Part shown: piece after piece, positions 24,757 to 32,000 of the stretch
How the letters are laid out: each line of letters starts with the position of its first letter
Numbering within the stretch: position 1 is the first letter of the stretch
Assembly (NCBI RefSeq): GCF_947495705.1
Contig: NZ_CANLZR010000002.1
Coordinates: forward strand, 124,001-188,000
Length of the DNA stretch: 64,000 bases
Direction of reading: 5' to 3'
Source: an uncultured Phycicoccus sp.
Lineage (GTDB): Bacteria > Actinomycetota > Actinomycetes > Actinomycetales > Dermatophilaceae
Translations under genes and position numbers: made by a program
The notes under the pieces: model-generated
What the model saw: the letters and a program-made list of their open reading frames with translations, nothing else
Told to the model about the DNA's origin: nothing
The model's database searches: none

Positions 24757-26811
24757 TCACGGAGCCGGCACCGGCGCCACCGACACCCGCACCCCGCCAC
24801 GGTCGGTCTTGACCGGCGGCCGGTCCAGCGCGTGCTCCTCCTCCCGGAAGCGGATGTCGACGACCGGCCGCGGCTCGAGCCCGAGACCCTCGATCGCCTC
24901 GGGCCCGTCCGCGGCCAGGACGACGAGCCGCCCCCCGCTCCCGGCGGCGCCCCGGGCGAGCTCGTCGACGACGCCGGCGAGCCGCTCGGGGTCCTGGCGC
25001 ACCGCGGTCGAGGCCACGAAGTAGGGCTGCCCGCACATCCCGCGCACCGTCTGCGGCCACTCCGAGGAGGCGCGGCTGTCGATGCCGAGTACGACGTCGC
25101 CGGGCTCCAGGGCCGCGCACACCCGCTCGGCCGCGGCGAGCGACCCGCGCTCGACCCCCACCCCGCGGAACGGCCAGGTGGCGAGCACGGCCGGGACGCC
25201 CACGCCGGCGACGAGCAGCCCCGCGACGAGCGGGGGCCCCCACGCCCGCCCGGCGACGCGCGGCCGCTCCGCCACCCAGGCGGCCGCGACACAGACGAGG
25301 ACGACGACGAACGGCAGGGCGATGAGCAGCCGCCGGTCGGCCCACGGGTGGTCGGGCGTGATGCCCGGGCGCAGGAGCGTGAGCAGCGTCGAGCCGGTGG
25401 CCACGACGAGGGCCGGCGCCCACGGCGCGAGGTCGCCGCCGCGCAGCCGCTCGACGGCGCGCCGGAGGACGAGGGCGAGGGCGACGAGCGCGACGACCAG
25501 GGCCGCCCAGCCGACGTACCAGGACAGCCAGTCGACGGTGTGCTCGGCGTAGGTGCGCCCCCCGTCGACCGGCAGGCCCTGCCGCTCCTGCATGCCGGCG
25601 ACGTACCGGGCGCCGGGGTCGTTCGGGTCCTGGCGCACCGTCATCCACCACGGCCGCGACCACAGCACGACCCCCGCGACGACGACGAGGCCCGCGACGA
25701 CGTCGGGTGCCCGGGCGGCCACGACGCCGGGCAGTCGCCGGCCCGAGCGCCAGAGCCGCAGCCCGACCCACGACAGGACCCCGACGACGGCGACGAGGGC
25801 GAACAGCGGCAGGAGGCTCGCGTAGATGTCGCCGAGGTACCGGTAGGACAGCCCCCACGCGAGCGCCAGCGACCCCACCGTGGTCGTGGCCAGCCCCGCC
25901 AGCGCGGGCCGCACCCAGCGCATCCCGAGGGCGAGACCGACGGCGAGGAAGGGCACGAGCAGCAGTAGCTCCCGGAGGAAGTCGATGCGGGCGAGCCCCG
26001 TCCCGCCCACGAGCAGACCGCCGACGAGCGCGAGCCGCCGCCCCTCGTCACCCGCCCGGCCGGCCGCCAGGGTCAGGGCCAGGAGCCCGCCGACGAGGGT
26101 GACAAGCGCCAGCTGCTCGGAGTACGTGCCGCGAGCGACGTTGAGCACCGGGAACAGCGCGCCGGTGAGCGGCACGGCCGCCACCCCCCACCAGGGCCGG
26201 GTCACGAGAGCGACGACGAGCCCGACGAGGAGCAGGACGACGGCCATGGCGAGCGCCGGGAGCACCTGCGCCGTCGCGGGGCCCCCGGCCCACACCCCGT
26301 AGCCGTACACGACGGCGGGGGCCATGAGGAACTGCGGCTGAACGGCGGGGGCGTCCGGCGGGCCGACCTGGTAGAAGGCGGCACTGGCGACCGTCACGTC
26401 GCCGCGCTCCAGCGGCGCGGGCCCGCCGATGACCGAGACGTCGACCGGGACGACCCGCTCGTGGGTGGCCGCCAGGCTGATGGCCGCCTGGAGGTTGCTC
26501 GCCGCGTCGCGCCGCGGCAGCACGTGCTCGGAGTGCGTCACGCCCGCGTACACCGCGAACCCGGCGCACAGCACGACCATCGCGGCCGCCGCCCCCCGCC
26601 CCAGCGGCACCCCGGGCAGGCTGAGCACCGCCCGTCCCGCCAGCGCGCCGGCCAGTACGGCCACCGGCCAGCCCACCCACGGGGTCCACCAGCCGGCCGC
26701 CGCGAGGACGCCGCCGAGGAGGGCGGTGACGAGGAGCCAGAGCCCCGCAGCGAGGCCCACCCGGGTCAGGACCGCGCCCGCGGCGGAGGGAGTCGGGGCG
26801 GCGCGGCTCAT
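24757..26811 (-). CDS. Large integral membrane protein, possible GT-C glycosyltransferase
   Basis: The 684-residue protein has about 12-13 membrane segments over residues 15-560 and a C-terminal soluble domain (about 570-684, with PGDVVLGIDSRASSEWPQTV and GPEAIEGLGLEPRPVVDI). The first large loop contains PRRDAASNLQAAISLAATHE, where an Asp in the first extracytoplasmic loop would match the catalytic Asp of GT-C polyprenyl-dependent glycosyltransferases. This assignment is inference. It is probably leaderless, with TAGGCT eight bases before the ATG. It is divergent from the TIGR03089 gene with starts 45 bp apart. Confidence 0.75.
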   Translation of the reverse strand: MSRAAPTPSAAGAVLTRVGLAAGLWLLVTALLGGVLAAAGWWTPWVGWPVAVLAGALAGRAVLSLPGVPLGRGAAAAMVVLCAGFAVYAGVTHSEHVLPRRDAASNLQAAISLAATHERVVPVDVSVIGGPAPLERGDVTVASAAFYQVGPPDAPAVQPQFLMAPAVVYGYGVWAGGPATAQVLPALAMAVVLLLVGLVVALVTRPWWGVAAVPLTGALFPVLNVARGTYSEQLALVTLVGGLLALTLAAGRAGDEGRRLALVGGLLVGGTGLARIDFLRELLLLVPFLAVGLALGMRWVRPALAGLATTTVGSLALAWGLSYRYLGDIYASLLPLFALVAVVGVLSWVGLRLWRSGRRLPGVVAARAPDVVAGLVVVAGVVLWSRPWWMTVRQDPNDPGARYVAGMQERQGLPVDGGRTYAEHTVDWLSWYVGWAALVVALVALALVLRRAVERLRGGDLAPWAPALVVATGSTLLTLLRPGITPDHPWADRRLLIALPFVVVLVCVAAAWVAERPRVAGRAWGPPLVAGLLVAGVGVPAVLATWPFRGVGVERGSLAAAERVCAALEPGDVVLGIDSRASSEWPQTVRGMCGQPYFVASTAVRQDPERLAGVVDELARGAAGSGGRLVVLAADGPEAIEGLGLEPRPVVDIRFREEEHALDRPPVKTDRGGVRVSVAPVPAP

Positions 26812-26819
26812 GACAGGCG

Positions 26820-26825
26820 AGCCTA
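26820..26825 (-). promoter_or_regulatory. -10 hexamer, leaderless start of the membrane-protein gene
   Basis: TAGGCT lies eight bases before the ATG at 26811. It shares TAGGCTCGC with the 22448 site. Confidence 0.5.
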
Positions 26826-26842
26826 GCCGTGGCGGGCGTTGC

Positions 26843-26848
26843 TACCGT
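26843..26848 (+). promoter_or_regulatory. -10 hexamer, leaderless start of the TIGR03089 gene
   Basis: TACCGT lies eight bases before the ATG at 26857. The two divergent -10 elements are only 17 bp apart, so the polymerases must compete. Confidence 0.45.
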
Positions 26849-26856
26849 GCGGGGCG

Positions 26857-27582
26857 ATGGCCTCCACGACCCCACCCGCCGCCCTCCTCGCCCGACTCGT
26901 CGAGGCCGACCCCGGCCGCCCGCGCGTCACGTACTACGACGACACCGACGGCCCGACCCGCGGCGAGCGGATCGAGCTGTCCGCCCGGGTCCTCGCGAAC
27001 TGGGTGGCCAAGGCCGCCAACCTCCTCCAGGACGAGCTCGACGTCGGCCCGGGGGCCAAGGTGCGGCTCGACCTGCCGCCGCACTGGCGCACCCTCTACT
27101 GGGCGTTCGCGGCCTGGGCGGTCGGGGCCCGGGTCGTCGTCGGGGACGTGGAGGTGGACGCCCCCGTCGACGTCCTCGTCACCGACGACCCTGGCACCGC
27201 GGGCGCGTCGAGCGCGGACCGCCTCGTCGTCGTGACCCTCGCGGCGCTGGCCCGGCAGGCGGCCGGGTCGGTGCCGAACGGCGGGGTCGACGAGGCCCGC
27301 GAGCTCGCGACCCACGGTGACCTGTTCGACCCGTACGACGCACCGGCCCCCGACGACCCGGCCCTGGTGACGACCGACGGCGTCGTGCCGTTCGCCGCCC
27401 TCGTGCCCGCGGCGCCGACGGGTGGCCGGGTGCACACCGCCACCACCGACGTCGCCGCCTTCCTCGCGACGACCCTCGAGGCGTGGGCCGCCGACGGCTC
27501 GGTCGTGCTGACCCGCGGCGCCCCCGACGCCGACGTGCTCGCGGCCCGGCTCACGACCGAGGGCGTCACCCGGCACGGGTGA
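26857..27582 (+). CDS. TIGR03089 family protein (Rv3268-like)
   Basis: The 241-residue protein fits the actinobacterial TIGR03089 family, which looks like a fragment of an AMP-forming acyl/aryl-CoA ligase. ANWVAKAANLLQDELDVGPGAKVRLDLPPHW matches the N-terminal region of ANL enzymes where the acceptor site begins. The ATP-binding P-loop, the adenylate motifs and the C-terminal lid are all missing, so ligase chemistry is not expected. In mycobacteria the orthologue (Rv3268) follows an LCP gene. Here the LCP genes lie about 28 kb away. Function is unknown. The gene ends inside a perfect hairpin. Confidence 0.85.
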   Translation: MASTTPPAALLARLVEADPGRPRVTYYDDTDGPTRGERIELSARVLANWVAKAANLLQDELDVGPGAKVRLDLPPHWRTLYWAFAAWAVGARVVVGDVEVDAPVDVLVTDDPGTAGASSADRLVVVTLAALARQAAGSVPNGGVDEARELATHGDLFDPYDAPAPDDPALVTTDGVVPFAALVPAAPTGGRVHTATTDVAAFLATTLEAWAADGSVVLTRGAPDADVLAARLTTEGVTRHG

Positions 27583-27593
27583 CGCCCTCGGTC
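27555..27593. terminator. Strong two-way terminator, perfect 17-bp stem
   Basis: GACCGAGGGCGTCACCC (27555-27571) pairs perfectly with its complement at 27577-27593 around the loop GGCAC. It covers the last codons and stop of the TIGR03089 gene and lies just after the stop of the convergent peptidoglycan-binding gene, so it can end both transcripts. Confidence 0.8.
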
Positions 27594-27607
27594 GGGTCGG
27601 TTCTGCC

Positions 27608-29593
27608 TCAGCGCATCCGCGCCTCGACGGCCTTCCACGTCACGGTGGCGACCACGCCGGTCCGGGCGATCCGCGCCGAGCCCTGAGCAGCCTTGACCGC
27701 GGCCTCGGTCTGCGGTCCGAACGAGCCGTCGGCGGTGATGCGCAGCGCCTTCTGGAGCGCCTTGACCGCGGAGCCGTGCGACCCGCGCTTGAGGACGGTG
27801 CCCCAGTAGGGCAGGAGCGGGTGGGCGCGCCGCTCCAGGGCGTCCCACGTCGCGCGGTCGACGACCCCGGTGGCCGAGCGGCCGACCGACCGCTGCACCG
27901 CCTTGACGCGGCTCTCGGTGTTGGGGCCGAAGCGGCCGTCGACGGCGAGCCCGCCGACCGCCCGCTGGAGGGCCCGCACCGCCGAGCCCGAGGAGCCCCG
28001 GCGCAGCGTCGTGCCCTTGTACGCCGTCAGCTCGGTGGAGGTGCCGGCCGTCGACACCCCACGGGACGCGGTGGCGGAGGTGGACCTCGAGGAGGACGAC
28101 GACGCGGAGCCGGTCTTCGTCGACGTCGAGGTGGCGCTCGCGCCCATGAGGACCTTCCAGTCCTTGGCGTCGACGACCCCGTCGACCGCGAGGCCCTTGC
28201 TCTTCTGCCAGGCCTGGACGCGGGCAAGGGTCTTCGGCCCGAAGCTGCCGTCGGCGGTAAGACCCCCGATGGCCCGCTGCATCGCCTTGACGGCCTCACC
28301 ACGGCTCCACAGCCGCAGCGTGACCCCGGCGTACTTCGCGAGCGGGCTCGACGAGGACGACGAGGACGACGAGGACGAGGACGAGGAGGACGACTCGGAG
28401 GTCGACGGCGTCTTCGTGACGTTCTTGCCGAGCAGCGCGTTCCACACGGTGCGGCCGACGACGCCGGTCTGCTGGACGCCGATCGAGCGCTGGAACCGCT
28501 TCACCTGGGTCTCGGTGGCCGGCCCGAACGACCCGTCGACGGTGAGCCCGCCGAGAGCACCCTGGAGGGCCCGCACGGCCTCGCCGCGGGAGCCGAGCCG
28601 CAGGGTGGTCCCGACGTACTCCGCGAGGCTCGCGGAGGGGGGCGCCGGGGGGGTCGAGGTGGAGCCGGACCCTGCCGTGCCGGTCCCCGTGCTCGTGCCC
28701 GAGCCCGAGCCCGAGCCCGAGCCGGAGCCCGTGCTGCCGGCGCCGGCGATGAGCGCCTTCCACACGGTGCTGCCGACGACGCCGGTCTGCTGGACGCCGA
28801 TCGAGCGCTGGTACTGCTTGACCCGGGTCTCGGTGGCCGGCCCGAACGACCCGTCGGCGGCGATGCCGCCGAGCGCCTGCTGCAGGACCGCGACGGCCTG
28901 GCCGCGCGAGCCGAGCCGGAGCACGGTGCCGACGTAGTCCGCGAGGTCGTCCGAGGTCGGGCCGGTGCCGCCCTTGGGACCGGTGAGGTAGTCGACGACG
29001 GGCACCCCGGTCCACCAGGACGTCGTGGCGTAGGCCCCGTCCCAGGTGAAGGAGATGTGGATGTGGTCGGTGTGCGGCGAGGAGCCGGTGTACGCGGCCC
29101 AGCCCCGCTCCGGCGCCCAGGCCTTCCAGATCTGGCGGTTCCAGATCATGTAGTTGACGCCGAACCGGCGAGCCATCGCGCCCGCTCGGCCCTTGTCGTC
29201 CGGCGCCGCGAGCCAGCGGGTCACGGCGTTGCCGATGGCGAGGTCGGCGGACTTGCGGGCGTCGAGCATCCAGTCCAGCGCCCGCCCCTCGCCGTGCTCC
29301 TGGTCGCACCGCCGGAGCACCCCGTAGGAGTGCTCGCCGTACGTCCGGTTGAGCAGCTTCGCGAAGGCGATCGGCCCCGGCTGGCTCTCGGCGAGGCACA
29401 GCGTGCCCGGCTGGTAGGGCGGCGCGACGTCGAGCGTGCTCGGCAGGGTCCGGGTGGGCTTGGGGACCGGGACGGTCGCGGCGTGCGCGGCTCCGGCGGC
29501 GATCGGCAGCACGATGACCGAGGCCGACAGGGCCCCGAGAGTGCGCGCGGGACGGCGCCAGGGCGACGACGGGGCAGTCTTGGGCAGGGACAC
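27608..29593 (-). CDS. Secreted peptidoglycan-binding protein with M15-like domain and five PG_binding_1 repeats
   Basis: The 661-residue protein has a Tat/Sec-like signal peptide (WRRPARTLGALSASVIVLPIAAGAAHA). Next comes a domain of about 190 residues with EHGEGRALDWMLD and SSPHTDHIHISFTWDG, the His/Asp pattern of M15-like zinc peptidase relatives common in actinobacterial wall proteins. Five peptidoglycan-binding repeats of about 62 residues follow, each with LRLGSRGxAVxxLQ, DGSFGPxT and a final TGVV/W. They are separated by Gly/Ser/Thr linkers and a pure serine run. The GTG at 29593 follows GGAG by seven bases. It is probably an amidase, endopeptidase or anchored wall protein. Catalysis is not proved. 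Confidence 0.85.
   Translation of the reverse strand: MSLPKTAPSSPWRRPARTLGALSASVIVLPIAAGAAHAATVPVPKPTRTLPSTLDVAPPYQPGTLCLAESQPGPIAFAKLLNRTYGEHSYGVLRRCDQEHGEGRALDWMLDARKSADLAIGNAVTRWLAAPDDKGRAGAMARRFGVNYMIWNRQIWKAWAPERGWAAYTGSSPHTDHIHISFTWDGAYATTSWWTGVPVVDYLTGPKGGTGPTSDDLADYVGTVLRLGSRGQAVAVLQQALGGIAADGSFGPATETRVKQYQRSIGVQQTGVVGSTVWKALIAGAGSTGSGSGSGSGSGTSTGTGTAGSGSTSTPPAPPSASLAEYVGTTLRLGSRGEAVRALQGALGGLTVDGSFGPATETQVKRFQRSIGVQQTGVVGRTVWNALLGKNVTKTPSTSESSSSSSSSSSSSSSSSPLAKYAGVTLRLWSRGEAVKAMQRAIGGLTADGSFGPKTLARVQAWQKSKGLAVDGVVDAKDWKVLMGASATSTSTKTGSASSSSSRSTSATASRGVSTAGTSTELTAYKGTTLRRGSSGSAVRALQRAVGGLAVDGRFGPNTESRVKAVQRSVGRSATGVVDRATWDALERRAHPLLPYWGTVLKRGSHGSAVKALQKALRITADGSFGPQTEAAVKAAQGSARIARTGVVATVTWKAVEARMR
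28346..28393 (-). repeat. Serine-codon microsatellite in the wall-protein linker
   Basis: About 16 serine codons in a row, almost all TCG or TCC, make a near-trinucleotide repeat between PG-binding repeats 2 and 3. Whole-codon slippage would change linker length without a frameshift. Confidence 0.7.
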
Positions 29594-29618
29594 GCGAGAG
29601 CTCCATCTGAACGGTGTA

Positions 29619-29645
29619 GCGCCCGGGGGCAGGGAGACCGGGCGC
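29619..29645 (-). promoter_or_regulatory. 5' leader hairpin of the peptidoglycan-binding gene
   Basis: GCGCCCGG and CCGGGCGC form a perfect 8-bp stem with an 11-nt loop. It begins about 26 nt upstream of the GTG at 29593. Upstream, 29660-29680 carries two CACGCGTC direct repeats. The role is unknown: attenuator, stabiliser or protein site. Confidence 0.35.
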
Positions 29646-29789
29646 GCCAGGACAGCAGTCACACGCGTCTCACGCGTCACAGCCGATACCCCAGCACCTC
29701 AGTTGTCCCACCTGTCACCGACCGCCGCAACACGTTCCGACGAATTACACACCTGTACTTCGTTGGCGCGCACGGGAAGCGGGCACAGG

Positions 29790-32000
29790 TCAGCTGCGAG
29801 CCGCCGCCGTCACGACGTCGGCGGACACCGACGCGGGCCCGCCGATGACACTGATGCCCTCGAGGTCGCCGGCACGCTGCAGGACGGTGCGCGACGCCCC
29901 GGGGAGCGCCTCGGCCCGGACGAGCAGCGTGATCTGCGGGCGGCTGCCGGCCGTCAGCGCGTCGGTGAGCGCCGCGTCGGAGCCGCTCGCGAGGGAGACC
30001 CCGGTCTGGTCGGCGAGCCGGGGCAGGTAGAACCGGGCGACCGTGGCGGCGACCTCGTACCGGTCCGCCCCGGCCAGGCGGGTGACCACGGTGCGCGGCC
30101 GGGCGTCGAGGGTGGCCTGCACGCCGCTGCTCACCGACGCCGTGCCGCCGGCGATGCGGATCCCCGTCGTGCCGAGGTCGTCGAGGGCGCTCGTGACGGA
30201 GGCGGGCACGCTGCCGCTGCGGGTGAGCAGGATCGGCTCCCCCTCGGCGCCGGCCGGGCCCCCGGCGCCGAGGGCGTCCGCGAGGGCGGTGCCGGAGGCG
30301 ACGACGGCCGCGGGCACGGCACCCTCGGCGCCGATGCGACGGGCGGCGTTCGCGGAGACGGCGTAGCGGTCCGAGCCGCCCACCCGGCTCACGGTCAGGC
30401 CGCGGGACTGCAGGTAGGTGACCACCTCGGCGCCGACGGTGCCGGCCCCGCCGACGACGACGGCGTTCTCGAGCGTCCCGGCCCGCCGCGCGATCTCGAC
30501 GCGGGTGGCGGTCGGCACGTCGCCGGACTTCGTGAGGAGCAGTGGCGCGCCCAGGGCCTGGGCCAGCGGACCGCCGACCGCGGCGTCGGCCCGCCCGGCG
30601 ACCTCCCCGCTCGCGATGACGACGGTGGTGGCCGCCGGCAGGTGCGAGGCGGACACGGCCGCGGCGACGTCGTAGCGGGTGGGGCCGCTGTACCGGGTCG
30701 TGGGTCGCTGCACGTACGTCGAGTACAGCCCGAGCCGGGACCGCAGCGTCTCGCCGCTCATGCTCGCCGTGGACCCCGAGGCCGAGGTCGCCGTGGCGGT
30801 GCGGACGGCGCCGGACTCGACGCGGGACGACAGGTCCAGCGCGGCGACATCGGCGAGCCCGAAGGCGGAGGCGAGCGAGCTACGCGACGGGCGGGACGTC
30901 CAGGCCCGGCGCGGGTTGCTCTCGCGCAGGCTCCAGTGGTCGTCGACGCTGCGCAGGTACGGGACGGCCGAGGACCACACGTCCTCGCTGTTCTGGGTCC
31001 GCCCGCCGGACGACGACGAGTAGAACGCCTGGATGACCTTGCCCCCGTACGTGGCGACGTAGCCGCGGCTCGAGGAGCCCGCGGCCCGCACCGCGGCCCG
31101 CCACGCCTGCCAGGAGCTCAGCTCGGATGACGTCGGGTACCCGCCGAAGACCTGGCTCTGGGTCGTGTCGTAGACGTGGCAGTTGCACGTGCTGCGGATC
31201 CCGCCGACGAAGGCGGTCAGGGCGTAGCCGCGGGCGGCGGCCGCCTGGGCCTGCAGCGCCGCGCTCGGCCACGACCACGGCACCTCGCGGATGTAGTCGA
31301 GGTACTCGTCGTGCACCGTGACCCGGGCGACGACCTCGAGGGTCGAGGCACTCGGGGTGCGCGTGACCGTCATCGAGCCGTCCCGGTAGCGGGTGCCGTC
31401 GTTCGTGACGAGGGTGCGGTCGTCGTCCCAGTACACGGCCGCGGACGACCCGGTGAGCGAGGTCGCCGGCGAGCAGGCCGGGCAGCTGACCTTCACCCCG
31501 GACCCGGACGCCGTCACCGTGGCCGTCGTGCCGGCCGGCCCGGACGTCGAGGTCCCGCCCGCGACGACGGTGAGCGTGCCGCCACCGGAGGAGAGCGTCG
31601 AGGTGGTGAAGCTCGTCGAGGAGACGGCGTGCCGGAGGTTCACCGACAGCCGGTCGGTGTCGGCGACGAGCGTGTAGTCGGTGCCGGTGTAGTAGTGGCC
31701 GAGGATGTCGGCGGCGGAGAAGCCGTCGCGGGCCATCTCCATGGCCCCGTACTGGCTCATCCCCACCCCGTGGCCCCAGCCGGCCCCGGACAGGGTCCAG
31801 GTGGACGAGGCGGCCGCCTCCACGGCGGCCACGGACCCGCCGGGCGCCGCCGCGGTGTCCGGAGCCGGGTCACCGCCGGGCGCCGGGCGGGCCTGGTCCA
31901 CCCCCCAGACCGGCTGCGGCTCGGCGGCCACGGCCGCCGGCGCGGCGAGCACGATCGCCGCGAGGGCGACAGCCCCCGCCGCGCGGCGCCGCATCGTCAT
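29790..32000 (-). CDS. SpoIID/LytB-domain protein with three CWB2 wall-binding repeats
   Basis: The 736-residue protein has a signal peptide (MTMRRRAAGAVALAAIVLAAPAAVAA). A SpoIID/LytB domain (about 60-420) opens with GAGWGHGVGMSQYGAMEMA and includes AQAAAARGYALTAF. Three CWB2 (PF04122) repeats occupy the last 300 residues, recognisable by GPTRYDVAAAVS, GGSDRYAVSANAA and GADRYEVAATVA, and by VVGGAGTVG, IAGGTASVS and VIGGPASVS at each end. SpoIID proteins are lytic transglycosylases or their partners acting on denuded glycan. CWB2 repeats hold proteins to anionic wall polymers. The ATG overlaps the amidase stop by four bases, so the two are co-translated. Confidence 0.9.
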   Translation of the reverse strand: MTMRRRAAGAVALAAIVLAAPAAVAAEPQPVWGVDQARPAPGGDPAPDTAAAPGGSVAAVEAAASSTWTLSGAGWGHGVGMSQYGAMEMARDGFSAADILGHYYTGTDYTLVADTDRLSVNLRHAVSSTSFTTSTLSSGGGTLTVVAGGTSTSGPAGTTATVTASGSGVKVSCPACSPATSLTGSSAAVYWDDDRTLVTNDGTRYRDGSMTVTRTPSASTLEVVARVTVHDEYLDYIREVPWSWPSAALQAQAAAARGYALTAFVGGIRSTCNCHVYDTTQSQVFGGYPTSSELSSWQAWRAAVRAAGSSSRGYVATYGGKVIQAFYSSSSGGRTQNSEDVWSSAVPYLRSVDDHWSLRESNPRRAWTSRPSRSSLASAFGLADVAALDLSSRVESGAVRTATATSASGSTASMSGETLRSRLGLYSTYVQRPTTRYSGPTRYDVAAAVSASHLPAATTVVIASGEVAGRADAAVGGPLAQALGAPLLLTKSGDVPTATRVEIARRAGTLENAVVVGGAGTVGAEVVTYLQSRGLTVSRVGGSDRYAVSANAARRIGAEGAVPAAVVASGTALADALGAGGPAGAEGEPILLTRSGSVPASVTSALDDLGTTGIRIAGGTASVSSGVQATLDARPRTVVTRLAGADRYEVAATVARFYLPRLADQTGVSLASGSDAALTDALTAGSRPQITLLVRAEALPGASRTVLQRAGDLEGISVIGGPASVSADVVTAAARS

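Noticed and set aside
29594-29789. c-di-AMP (ydaO-type) riboswitch before the peptidoglycan-binding gene
   Set aside because: Such riboswitches precede wall hydrolases in actinobacteria, but the conserved core segments were not found here.
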